Positions 53,796 to 61,963 of a DNA stretch of 64,000 nt are shown piece after piece; the stretch's first letter is position 1; every line of letters starts with the position of its first letter. Below the pieces are notes generated by a model. The model saw only the letters and a list, made by a program, of their open reading frames with translations. It did no database searches and was not told the DNA's origin. A program made the translations under genes and the position numbers. This DNA is from Parablautia intestinalis (lineage in GTDB: Bacteria; Bacillota; Clostridia; Lachnospirales; Lachnospiraceae), in NCBI GenBank assembly GCA_003612395.1, contig RAYQ01000002.1, positions 248,001 to 312,000 of the forward strand, read 5' to 3'.

Positions 53796-53853
53796 GCAGT
53801 ATCGAAAACATGCTTGCGATACATGACAATAGGCTTTGCCTATAGTATACATG
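53796..53853 (+). repeat. Fragment of intergenic repeat family A (terminal module)
   Basis: GCAGTATCG..GCGATACATGACAA followed by ATAGGC-TTT-GCCTAT. It matches the end of copy 2, including GATACATGACAA and AGGCTTTGC. It lies before a MATE gene, as copy 3 does. Confidence 0.65.
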
Positions 53854-53895
53854 GAGATTAGTACAATATTCTTGAAAGCAGTATGGAGGTTATAA

Positions 53896-55260
53896 GTGGT
53901 GGAAATTTCAAAGCAAAAACCAAAAGACGGGGTAAACCTGACGAACGGGTCTGTGGCAAAGGGAATTTTAGCTTTTGCAATACCGATTTTCTGGGGACAA
54001 TTGTTACAGCAGTTCTATAATATGGTGGACGCCTGGGTTATCGGAAATTATGCGGATAATGCATCCTTTGCCGCAGTCAGCTCCGCAGGAAATCTTATTT
54101 TTTTAATTGTGGGGTTTTTTAATGGAATTGCCGTAGGCGGCGGTGTGGTGATTTCCAAGTATTTTGGTGCAAAGGATGAGGAACATGTAGAATACGCAAT
54201 CCATACAAATTTTATGTTTGGTATTTTGGCCTCAATTGTCTCAACAATAGTGGGTGTTCTTCTGGTGCCTTCTATCTTAAGGTGGATGGGAACGCCGGAT
54301 AATGTGCTGCCCCAGTCTCTTGCCTATTTCCGCATTTATTTTGGAGGAGTTTCAACGGTAATTATGTACAATATCTGCATGTCTATTATGCAGGCTGTCG
54401 GGGACAGCAGACACCCTTTGTATTATCTGATTTTTTCTTCTATTGTCAATATGATTCTGGATATGATTCTGGTGGCAGGATTCCATACCGGAGTGACAGG
54501 AGCGGCAGCTGCAACTGTTCTGTCACAGGGAATCAGCGTGGCGCTGTGCGTTTCCAGAATGTGCAGGGGAAAAGACAGGGCAAGACTGGATTTCAGGAAA
54601 CTCCGGATCCATCCGGACATTATCAGAGAAGTGATAAGTCAGGGCATACCCACAGGCATTCAAAATTCGGTTATCAGCATTGGAAATATTGTGATACAGT
54701 CTAATATCAATTCCTTTGGAGAATACGCCATGTCCGGAATCGGAGCTTATTCCCGTATTGAAGGCTTTGTTTTTTTGCCCATTATGAGCATGTCTATGGC
54801 GCTTCCCACCTTTATCAGCCAAAACCTTGGAGCAAAGAAATACGATCGGGCCAAAAAAGGCGCTATATTTGGTATTGCATCAGGTGTGATCATTGCAGAG
54901 CTGATCGGCCTGGTAATATTTTTTTGCATATCTCCGCTCCTTAAAATATTTGTTAGTGCGCCAGAGGCTATTGCATTTGGAAAAATACACGCCAGAACGG
55001 TATCCCTGTTTTTTTGTATTTTATCTTTTTCCCACTGTGCTGCAGGCGTGATCAGGGGCTGTGGAAAATCAGTGGTGCCCATGGTTGGAATGCTGTTTTC
55101 GTGGTGCGTTCTTCGAATTCTTTATGTGACAATTGCACTGAAAATCATACCGGAATTCAGGATGATTGCCTGCGCCTACCCTATCACCTGGTCCGTGACA
55201 ACCGTAATATTCTCTATCTTCCTGTTAAAAACAGACTGGACGCACTCGTTTGAGCGCTGA
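53896..55260 (+). CDS. MATE family efflux transporter
   Basis: 454-residue membrane protein with about 12 helices. AFAIPIFWGQLLQQFYNMVD and AWVIGNYADNASFAAVSSAG are MATE first-helix signatures; SQNLGAKKYDRAKKG and GVIRGCGKSVVPM recur in the second half. It begins with GTG, seven bases after GGAGG; another GTG follows at once. Third MATE gene in the window and closer to the 7.3 kb one than to the MarR-linked one by motif wording. Substrate unknown. Confidence 0.92.
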   Translation: MVEISKQKPKDGVNLTNGSVAKGILAFAIPIFWGQLLQQFYNMVDAWVIGNYADNASFAAVSSAGNLIFLIVGFFNGIAVGGGVVISKYFGAKDEEHVEYAIHTNFMFGILASIVSTIVGVLLVPSILRWMGTPDNVLPQSLAYFRIYFGGVSTVIMYNICMSIMQAVGDSRHPLYYLIFSSIVNMILDMILVAGFHTGVTGAAAATVLSQGISVALCVSRMCRGKDRARLDFRKLRIHPDIIREVISQGIPTGIQNSVISIGNIVIQSNINSFGEYAMSGIGAYSRIEGFVFLPIMSMSMALPTFISQNLGAKKYDRAKKGAIFGIASGVIIAELIGLVIFFCISPLLKIFVSAPEAIAFGKIHARTVSLFFCILSFSHCAAGVIRGCGKSVVPMVGMLFSWCVLRILYVTIALKIIPEFRMIACAYPITWSVTTVIFSIFLLKTDWTHSFER

Positions 55261-55516
55261 ATTTTACCAGAGCATAATTGGTTTTATATGCGTATCCCCG
55301 CAGCTAATATGCTCAACTTTTCATCCTCAGGAGCCGGTGGCGGGAGTGAACAGACAGCCGCGCAGATACATCCGTTTAGGGGATATCAATGCCCTGCATG
55401 AGGCAGAGGAAATCAGAACGATTCGGAAATATTGTGCAGGATGTTTTGAGGTGAATAAGGCCGCATCAGGGCAGCTTCCTACCATCAAATTAAATGCGGA
55501 TAAAAGGTATATATAG
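55250..55516 (+). CDS. Doubtful short frame after the MATE gene
   Basis: An 88-codon frame overlaps the MATE stop in another phase. RRYIRLGDINALHEAEEIRT looks protein-like, but no ribosome site precedes the start and I know no family. It may be the remnant of a lost gene, or chance. The gap to the next gene otherwise holds only a promoter. Confidence 0.2.
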   Translation: MSAEFYQSIIGFICVSPQLICSTFHPQEPVAGVNRQPRRYIRLGDINALHEAEEIRTIRKYCAGCFEVNKAASGQLPTIKLNADKRYI

Positions 55517-55545
55517 TTGATTATATGTCTGGCGGGAAGTATAAT
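55517..55545 (+). promoter_or_regulatory. Promoter of the STM4015-4014-4013 genes
   Basis: TTGATT, 17 bases, perfect TATAAT, giving a leader of about 100 bases. Confidence 0.7.
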
Positions 55546-55652
55546 AATGTAATAAAAGGAGACATTGACAGATTTTTATCGGGACGGTTTGTAAGGTGTT
55601 TAAAATGGCGGCATTCGGAAGGGTTGCTGCCATGAAAAGGAGGGGTATAGTC

Positions 55653-56519
55653 GTGAGCAGGAAAAAATCAAAAACCTATGCTTATAGCTACGAGCAGTAC
55701 GAGGAGCAGGGCAAGGGGCCGAAAAATGTAGTTGAGGATATTCTTGCAGATAAAGAATTTCCTGATTTGACGGAACTGGTTATTGGATGCTGGGGAAATC
55801 CATGGGAGGAGAACTGCCAGGAGGTCATAAACGGGATTGTGGCCAATGCAGGGAGATTTTCTCATATTGAAAAGCTTTTTTTGGGAGATATGAATTTTGA
55901 AGAATGTGAAGTATCGTGGATTATGCAGGGGGATTACAGCACCCTGTGGGCGGCTATGCCGCAGCTTAAGGAACTGACCATCAAAGGCAGCACGGATCTT
56001 ACATTAGGAGATATTTGCCATGAAGGTCTGGAGTCTTTGACGATCATATGCGGCGGACTTCCCAGGTCTGTAATGAAATCCATCCAGAATGCCAAACTTC
56101 CTAATCTGAAGAAACTTCTTCTTTATGTAGGGATTGAAGATTATGGGTTTGACGGCAATGAAAGTACGGTGAAAGAGCTTTTAGAGAAGTCAGATTTTCC
56201 TAATCTGGATTATCTTGGAATTGTGGACAGTGAAATTCAGGATGAGCTGACGGAAGTTGTTCTGGGAAGCAAGTATATGGAGCAAATCAGAGTCCTTGAT
56301 TTGTCACTTGGTACTTTGACAGATAAGGGAGGCAGGCTTCTTTTGGAAAAGATAGGGAATTGGCCAAATATAAAGAAGCTGGATATTCACTATCATTACC
56401 TGTCGGATGAAATAAAAGATAAGCTTGAGAAGCTTCCCATAGAAGTAGATACTTCTGAGGGGAATGAAGAAGATGCGTATGATGGTGAAATATACAGGTA
56501 CGCTATGCTCACAGAATGA
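55653..56519 (+). CDS. STM4015 family protein (leucine-rich-repeat-like)
   Basis: 288-residue protein. Strand-helix units recur with leucine patterns (FPDLTELVIGCWG, HIEKLFLGDMNF, LPQLKELTIKGST-like, LPNLKKLLLYVG, FPNLDYLGIVDS, WPNIKKLDIHYHYL), giving a curved repeat fold suited to protein binding. The length, the VEDILADKEFPDL start and the neighbours place it in the STM4015 family of an uncharacterised gene set named after Salmonella. GTG was chosen as start because AAGGAGGGG lies nine bases before it; upstream ATG codons lack a ribosome site. It overlaps the ATP-grasp gene by four bases. Confidence 0.82.
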   Translation: MSRKKSKTYAYSYEQYEEQGKGPKNVVEDILADKEFPDLTELVIGCWGNPWEENCQEVINGIVANAGRFSHIEKLFLGDMNFEECEVSWIMQGDYSTLWAAMPQLKELTIKGSTDLTLGDICHEGLESLTIICGGLPRSVMKSIQNAKLPNLKKLLLYVGIEDYGFDGNESTVKELLEKSDFPNLDYLGIVDSEIQDELTEVVLGSKYMEQIRVLDLSLGTLTDKGGRLLLEKIGNWPNIKKLDIHYHYLSDEIKDKLEKLPIEVDTSEGNEEDAYDGEIYRYAMLTE

Positions 56520-57616
56520 GGCGTGCAGTGGTTTTAGGGAATTTGCATACCAAACGAACCGGCTACTTAAGGCAGGCAGCAGTACAGGCAGGGCTGCCTG
56601 TCTTTTTTGATAAGAAAGCAGCCGGAAACGGGAAAGGTCTCATATTTACTGACTGGAGCAGATGGCGGGAGGAACTGACAGAAAATGAAATATTTTTAAA
56701 AATTGAACCTCCCTTATGGAAAAGCAGTTCTCTAAAAGAATTAAATTATTTGACAAAGGAGTATGAAAGGACGCTTGAGGAACTGGCCCTTATGGAAAAG
56801 ACTCATGGAATCGTCTTTTTTAATCATCCAAGCGCTATTGCCCGGCTTCTTAATAAAAACTTGTGTAAGCAAAGGCTGAAAGAGGCGGGGCTGCCGGTGA
56901 CAGAGCAGCTGGAAACGGAGACAGGGCTGACGGCAACAGGGAAACAAAAATCGGAAGTTAATTTGTCAGCGGCAGAGCAGCTTCTTAAAATAATGGGTGA
57001 TAAAGGGATTTGCCAGATTTTTATAAAACCGGTAAAAGGTTCCGGGGCAGCAGGCGTATCGGCCTTTCGCTACCAGCCCTCCACAGAAAGAATGGCCCTT
57101 TATTCCTGTGCCATGCTTTGTCTGGGAAAGAGTCTTGTCAATACCAAACAGCTGCGGTGCTATACAAAGCCGGAGGATATTTTTCCGCTTTTAAATCAAA
57201 TTCTGGCGCTTGACTGCATTTTGGAGAGATGGTATGCGAAGGCGGAATATCAGGGATTTTCTTACGATTTAAGAGCCGTAATGCAGGACGGAAAAATGGA
57301 CTTTTTGCTGGCGAGACTTTCCAAAGGACCGATTACCAACCTGCATTTAAACAATCGTCCCTTACCAATAGGGGATTTGCAGCTTCCGGAGTCGGTTTTA
57401 TGCAATATTACTTCTGTCTGTCAGGAAGCAATGGCCTGTTTTGAAGGGGTAAGGTGTGCCGGGATTGATATTCTGCTGGAAAAAGGAAGCCTGAATCCCA
57501 GAATTATTGAGATGAATGGACAGGGGGATTTGATTTATCAGGATATTTATCACGATAATATAATTTACCGTCATCAGGCGCAAATTATGGCAGACTGGTT
57601 AAAGGACGGAACATAA
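56516..57616 (+). CDS. STM4014 family ATP-grasp protein
   Basis: 366-residue protein. CQIFIKPVKGSGAAGVSAFR is the ATP-grasp glycine-rich loop, YDLRAVMQDGK and CAGIDILLEKGS with RIIEMNGQGD hold the Mg-binding end of the fold. ATP-grasp enzymes join a carboxylate to an amine or thiol through an acyl-phosphate. Residues 128-150 hold a short insert (LETETGLTATGKQKSEV) that looks non-conserved. The start overlaps the previous stop as ATGA. Belongs to the STM4011-4015 set; substrate unknown. Confidence 0.85.
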   Translation: MRRAVVLGNLHTKRTGYLRQAAVQAGLPVFFDKKAAGNGKGLIFTDWSRWREELTENEIFLKIEPPLWKSSSLKELNYLTKEYERTLEELALMEKTHGIVFFNHPSAIARLLNKNLCKQRLKEAGLPVTEQLETETGLTATGKQKSEVNLSAAEQLLKIMGDKGICQIFIKPVKGSGAAGVSAFRYQPSTERMALYSCAMLCLGKSLVNTKQLRCYTKPEDIFPLLNQILALDCILERWYAKAEYQGFSYDLRAVMQDGKMDFLLARLSKGPITNLHLNNRPLPIGDLQLPESVLCNITSVCQEAMACFEGVRCAGIDILLEKGSLNPRIIEMNGQGDLIYQDIYHDNIIYRHQAQIMADWLKDGT

Positions 57617-57676
57617 GATAATAAATAAAAGGGGTATAAGGTTGAAGAGAATGGAGTAAAAAACAGGAGACGAAGA

Positions 57677-58588
57677 ATGAGTAATGAAATAAAAGACAGT
57701 CAGGCTTTGGGAGAGCGTCCGGCTAAAGAAAATGCAGCAAATGAGGTTCCGGTGCGCTTATTTGCTTCCGGAAAGCGTAAGAAACCATCCGTAGATATGA
57801 ATAAAGTGGTTGGCACTCTGGATATTTTATTTATTTGCTTAGATACTCTGCGCTATGACGTGGCGGTGAAAGAGGAAACTGACGGCAAAACACCGGTTTT
57901 AAACAGATATGGCAAATGGGAAAAGCGCCAGGCACCGGGGAACTTTACCTACCCTTCCCACCATGCCATGTTTGCTGGCTTTCTTCCCTGCAGCTTTGAG
58001 GCCAAAAGCTTAGCGGACAGGGAGCTTTTATTTTTTCCCAAATCAATCGGCCTTGGAAAAAATGCGCCGGAGGGCGTTTACGCATTTTCGGGAAGTACCA
58101 TTATGGAGGGACTTGAAAAGGACGGCTATGAGACCTGGTGTGTAGGCGGGGTATCGTTTTTTGACAAACGTTCGGATCTCGGCAGAGTTTTCCCTTCCTT
58201 TTTTCAAAAAAGCTATTGGAATCCTTCGTTTGGCTGTCCAGTTAAGGAAAGTACCAAAAATCAGGTGGATTTTATTTTGAAAAGAATATCTTCTGCAGAG
58301 CCTGATAAGAAGATATTTCTATATTTAAACGTGGATGCCATTCATTATCCCAACAATTTCTATTTGGATGGTGTTTCTTTTGACAGCGTGGAAAGCCACG
58401 GGGCAGCTCTTCGGTATGTGGACGGGGAGTTAGGACGGCTGTTTGCGCAGTGGAAGGAGAAACGGGACGGCGCTTTTGTGATTTGCTGCTCTGATCACGG
58501 CACCTGCTACGGGGAGGATGGCTGTCAGTTTCACGGGATCAACCATCCGGTGGTCAACACGGTTCCTTATAAGCACTTTTTCCTGTGA
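57677..58588 (+). CDS. STM4013/SEN3800 family hydrolase (sulfatase / alkaline phosphatase fold)
   Basis: 303-residue hydrolase. ILFICLDTLRYDVA is the metal-binding first strand of the alkaline phosphatase superfamily; FTYPSHHAMFAGFLP carries the likely nucleophile Ser; CCSDHGTCYGEDG and HGINHP give the remaining metal ligands. Members hydrolyse phosphate or sulfate esters or move phospho groups. No signal peptide, so cytoplasmic, unlike most sulfatases. GGAGACGA precedes the ATG. Third gene of the STM4015-4014-4013 run. Confidence 0.87.
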   Translation: MSNEIKDSQALGERPAKENAANEVPVRLFASGKRKKPSVDMNKVVGTLDILFICLDTLRYDVAVKEETDGKTPVLNRYGKWEKRQAPGNFTYPSHHAMFAGFLPCSFEAKSLADRELLFFPKSIGLGKNAPEGVYAFSGSTIMEGLEKDGYETWCVGGVSFFDKRSDLGRVFPSFFQKSYWNPSFGCPVKESTKNQVDFILKRISSAEPDKKIFLYLNVDAIHYPNNFYLDGVSFDSVESHGAALRYVDGELGRLFAQWKEKRDGAFVICCSDHGTCYGEDGCQFHGINHPVVNTVPYKHFFL

Positions 58589-58716
58589 CAGACAGATATT
58601 TTATGTTTAGGCAGATAAAACTCTTGCATCATACAAACGCCGGGGATTGTTTCTGCCATCTGTGACGAACCGGAAAAGATTTATGCCAGATACGAAAGGA
58701 AGCTTAAAGTAATAAA

Positions 58717-59400
58717 ATGAATACGGGTTTATATTATCAGGAAAAGGGAAACCAGGAGCCATTTATTCTTTTACACGGAAACGGTGAGGACAGTTCGTAT
58801 TTCAAGAATCAAATAGCTTATTTCAGCCGGAAATACAGAGTGATTGCCGTAGACACGCGCGGGCATGGAAGATCACCAAGAGGCACCGTGCCTTTTACTA
58901 TTGAGCAGTTTGCCTGTGATTTATACGGTTTTATGGCAGAGCTTGAAATTTCAAAAGCAGTTATTTTGGGCTTTTCGGATGGAGCAAATATTGCAATGAA
59001 ATTTGCGATGAAATACCCGGATAAGGTAAAGGCGCTGATATTAAACGGAGGAAACCTGAATCCGAAGGGGGTTAAAAGAACGATACAAATCCCCATTGAA
59101 ATAGGGTACAAAATAGCAAAGCGATTTGCATCACAATCGCCTGATGCAAAAAAGAAAGCTGAAATGCTTGGCCTAATGGTTAATGAACCAAATATCAGTC
59201 CTGACGAATTGTCAAAAATAACGGTTCCCACGCTTGTAATTTGCGGAAAAAACGATATGATTAAGGAATCTCATACAAGGGAGATTGCAGAAAATATACC
59301 TGATGCAAAGTTATTGATTATTAAGGGTGATCACTTTATTGCAAATAAAAGATATATTGCATTCAATAGCGAGGTTGAAAACTTTTTACAGACGGTTTAG
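58717..59400 (+). CDS. Alpha/beta hydrolase
   Basis: 227-residue enzyme. FILLHGNGEDSSYF gives the oxyanion loop, VDTRGHGRS the conserved turn, GFSDGANIA the nucleophile Ser, GKNDMI the acid and GDHF the His. Complete catalytic triad. Substrates of such enzymes range from esters to lactones. AAAGGAAG precedes the ATG. It separates the two halves of the STM401x set and is probably an insertion, since it is not part of that set as known. Confidence 0.88.
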   Translation: MNTGLYYQEKGNQEPFILLHGNGEDSSYFKNQIAYFSRKYRVIAVDTRGHGRSPRGTVPFTIEQFACDLYGFMAELEISKAVILGFSDGANIAMKFAMKYPDKVKALILNGGNLNPKGVKRTIQIPIEIGYKIAKRFASQSPDAKKKAEMLGLMVNEPNISPDELSKITVPTLVICGKNDMIKESHTREIAENIPDAKLLIIKGDHFIANKRYIAFNSEVENFLQTV

Positions 59401-59479
59401 TATTTTTTAATTTATGGATATGGTAAGAGTTTATAAGGAATAGAAAAAGGAAACGGGCAGGAAGCCAGGGGAGGAACAG

Positions 59480-59650
59480 ATGGGCAGATTAAAGGAATTT
59501 CGGAAATATGTAGATCACGAATTAGATAAAATGGAAAATGCTGACAGGAAAAACAGCGCAATCGTACACCTTTACGGAGTATCTCTTGCAGCAACAATGA
59601 TTGCAAAGAAGCGCGGGGGCTTGATCCGGAGCTTTCCTCGATGGCGGTAA
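59480..59650 (+). pseudogene. HD-domain protein N-terminal fragment, frameshifted
   Basis: 56 codons from ATG after GGGGAGGAAC: RLKEFRKYVDHELDKMENADRKNSAIVHLYGVSLAATMIAKKRG resembles the start (given in pieces: KYVDHELDKM, AIVHLYGVSLAA) of clostridial HD-domain phosphohydrolases. After a run of five G the expected LDPELSSMA continues in a different phase, and the HD motif itself is absent. Broken gene. Confidence 0.6.
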
Positions 59651-59895
59651 CCTATCCCGATATGGATACGGAGTATTTTCTGTATACGGACCGATATGAA
59701 CTGAAAAAGGGAATAGCTATGGGCGGGTTTATGCCCGATTGGATTGGCGAATTTTATGCTTACTATCAATGGCAGTACAACATTCCGAGTTGTGAGGTTA
59801 TCAAAAAAGTACCGCTTGCATATTTGAGAAAGGCGTATGCCGGACTGCATGATCTGGAATTGGAGCTTGCTGTAAGAAAAGTGGGGATTGTATGA
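59641..59895 (+). CDS. Short protein upstream of NADAR, possibly a gene end
   Basis: 84-codon frame starting at ATG within the broken HD gene. YPDMDTEYFLYTDRYELKKG, GFMPDWIGEFYAYYQWQY and VPLAYLRKAYAGLHDLELEL look like true protein sequence with acidic C-terminal helix. I know no family. The frame runs upstream into the HD-gene residues LDPELSS, so it may be the 3' end of another gene joined to the HD fragment by deletion. Its stop overlaps the NADAR start by four bases, which supports translation together. Confidence 0.5.
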   Translation: MAVTYPDMDTEYFLYTDRYELKKGIAMGGFMPDWIGEFYAYYQWQYNIPSCEVIKKVPLAYLRKAYAGLHDLELELAVRKVGIV

Positions 59896-60338
59896 ATCAT
59901 ATCATTTGTTTTCATAACCCGGATGAGGAATACGGTTATCTGAGCAATTGGTATCCTTCCTGTTTCAAGATAGATGGGATAGTTTTTTCATCTATGGAAC
60001 AGTTTATGATGTACCGCAAAGCGATTTGCTTTTACGACAATAATATAGCTGTCAAAATCCTGGAAACGAACGATGCTGCCCGCATTAAGGATTTAGGACG
60101 GCATGTATCAGGATATGATGAGAACCATTGGAACGGTGTGCGTAAACTTGTTGTTTATGAGGGATTACTTGTAAAATTTTCGCAAAATACGAAGCTGAAA
60201 GAACAGCTTAAAGCAACGGGAAATGCTGTTTTAGCAGAGTGTGCAGTAAAAGATCGCATCTGGGGCATTGGATTGTCAATGAATGACCAGGACAGGCTTG
60301 ACCGGGCAAAATGGAAGGGGCAAAATTTGCTGGGATAA
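59892..60338 (+). CDS. NADAR family protein (YbiA-like N-glycosidase)
   Basis: 148-residue protein of the NADAR (DUF1768) fold. YGYLSNWYPSCF, FSSMEQFMMYRKAICF, HWNGVRKLVVYEGLLVKFSQN and DRIWGIGLS are the family blocks. YbiA-type members break N-glycosidic bonds in riboflavin intermediates or remove ADP-ribose, and some act with defence or toxin systems. Start overlaps the previous stop. It lies inside the STM401x region and close to the Cas3 gene; whether it has a defensive role is open. Confidence 0.88.
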   Translation: MNHIICFHNPDEEYGYLSNWYPSCFKIDGIVFSSMEQFMMYRKAICFYDNNIAVKILETNDAARIKDLGRHVSGYDENHWNGVRKLVVYEGLLVKFSQNTKLKEQLKATGNAVLAECAVKDRIWGIGLSMNDQDRLDRAKWKGQNLLG

Positions 60339-60427
60339 GCCCTGATGATGGCGCGGGACAGGTTGAGATAAAAGAAAGCATAAATGGTATGGAAAAAGCG
60401 GTTTTTATACAGGAGGTATGCAGGAAG

Positions 60428-61963
60428 ATGAGTTCTGCACGCACAGATTCACAAAATTTAAAACCTCTGAATCCGAATACTTTGAATCCGGATACTGAGA
60501 ATTCCTATATGAAAGTCCCATGTATGGAGAATCTATATGTGGAAGAATCCTATGTAGAAAATCCAAATGTGGATACCCCATATGTCCAGTATATGTACAG
60601 TTATCCCCATAAGACCGCCTACCGGCCGCTTAAAGGCGTTTCCCTCAGAGAATATGCGCCGCTGCTTAAGGGGGCGGGGCATGGGCTGTACCTGCACATC
60701 CCCTTCTGCGAGACCAAATGCGGCTACTGCAATCTTTTTTCCGTTACCGGACAGGGAAGCGGGGCTTTGGATCGGTATTTGGAGGCAGTGGAGCGGCAGT
60801 GCGGCCAGTATGAGAAGCTTTTGACCCCTCAGAATACGGAGTTCTCGGCCCTTACCATTGGAGGAGGTACGCCCTTGTATCTTACGGGGGAACAGTTAGA
60901 GAGGGTGTTTGGGCTTTTGGAAGCACATTTTCACTTTAGCAGGGAAAGGGAATTTGTGATAGAGACCGCGCCGGAACAGACTACGGAAGAAAAGCTTGCA
61001 CTTTTAAAACAGGCGGGCGTGACAAGAGTTAGTATGGGAATTCAAAGTTTTTCCGATAAGGAGCTTTTAACGCTTAGGAGGCGGCACAGCGCCCAAAGGG
61101 CCAGAGAGGCGTTAAAGCTTCTTAAATCCTTTGAATTTTCCTGTGTAAATTTGGACTTTATATACGGGATCCCGGGGCAGACCAGGGAGAGTCTGCTTAA
61201 GTCTTTGCAGGAGGCGATATATTATGATCCGGATGAAATCTTTTTATACCCATTATACATAAAACATGGCGTGAGATTGGAAGGGGAAGGGGTAAAACCC
61301 GACCGGAACGGGGCGCTAAGGCAGTATCAACTGGCCAGCCGTTTCCTGAAAGAGAAAGGCTTTCGGCAGGATTCCATGCGAAGATTTGTACGGAATAAGG
61401 GAGAACGCGAATTTTCCGAATGCGGCTTCGGCACATCCCTTGCATTAGGGTGTGGGGGACGAAGCTATTTAGGCGGACTGCACTTTTGCAGTCCCTACGG
61501 GGTGAGCCAAAAGGAATGCCTTGCGCACATAAAGAAATATGAAGGGTGCAGGGATTATACGGAGATTACCCACGGGATTTTATTATCTTCGGAGGAAATA
61601 AAGCGGCGTTTTGTAATCCGCCATCTGCTGATCCGGCCGGGGCTTCCTGTTAAAGAGTATCGGATGCATTTCGGAAGCGATGTCATGGAAGATTTTCCTG
61701 TGCTAAAAAGCTGGACGGAAGACGGATATGTCCGAAAAAGCAGGAAGGAGCCGGAAATTTCGTGCGGGGATCGGAAAAGGAGTGAAGGGCCGGATAAAAA
61801 TAACGGAGAGACGTATCTTACTTTGACGGAAAAGGGCCTTGCATTTTCGGATTATTTAGGCCCGCAGCTTATTTCACCTCAGATTCGAGGAGCCATGAAA
61901 GAATGGGAGGAAAGCCATGGGCGGATATATGATGCTGTACCGGGGGAGCCTGAAAAGCTGTAA
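60428..61963 (+). CDS. STM4012 family radical SAM protein
   Basis: 511-residue radical SAM enzyme related to coproporphyrinogen dehydrogenase (HemN/HemW). The 4Fe-4S motif is CETKCGYC (CX3CX2C); GGGTPLYLT and GIQSFSDKELLTLRRRH are HemN-like. The conserved family part begins at TPYVQYMYSYPHKTAYRPL (about residue 50). Before it lies a low-complexity leader coded by two 15-base tandem repeats (two LNPxT units, then six PYVEN-like units). Start chosen on AGGAGG 11 bases upstream. It overlaps the next gene by 47 bases. Reaction unknown; family members occur with STM4011, 4013, 4014 and 4015. Confidence 0.88.
   Translation: MSSARTDSQNLKPLNPNTLNPDTENSYMKVPCMENLYVEESYVENPNVDTPYVQYMYSYPHKTAYRPLKGVSLREYAPLLKGAGHGLYLHIPFCETKCGYCNLFSVTGQGSGALDRYLEAVERQCGQYEKLLTPQNTEFSALTIGGGTPLYLTGEQLERVFGLLEAHFHFSREREFVIETAPEQTTEEKLALLKQAGVTRVSMGIQSFSDKELLTLRRRHSAQRAREALKLLKSFEFSCVNLDFIYGIPGQTRESLLKSLQEAIYYDPDEIFLYPLYIKHGVRLEGEGVKPDRNGALRQYQLASRFLKEKGFRQDSMRRFVRNKGEREFSECGFGTSLALGCGGRSYLGGLHFCSPYGVSQKECLAHIKKYEGCRDYTEITHGILLSSEEIKRRFVIRHLLIRPGLPVKEYRMHFGSDVMEDFPVLKSWTEDGYVRKSRKEPEISCGDRKRSEGPDKNNGETYLTLTEKGLAFSDYLGPQLISPQIRGAMKEWEESHGRIYDAVPGEPEKL
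60467..60592 (+). repeat. 15-base in-frame tandem repeats in the STM4012 gene
   Basis: Two units of CTGAATCCGAATACT type (bases 60467-60496) are followed by six diverged units of CCTATATGTGGAGAA type (60503-60592). They encode LNPNT-LNPDT and SYMKV-PCMEN-LYVEE-SYVEN-PNVDT-PYVQY. The last unit runs into the conserved TPY start of the family domain, so the array seems to have grown from it. Confidence 0.75.

Noticed and set aside
59460-59895. Toxin-antitoxin pair upstream of NADAR
   Set aside because: The first frame is a broken HD-domain protein, and the 84-residue frame has no toxin or antitoxin motif that I can recognise.
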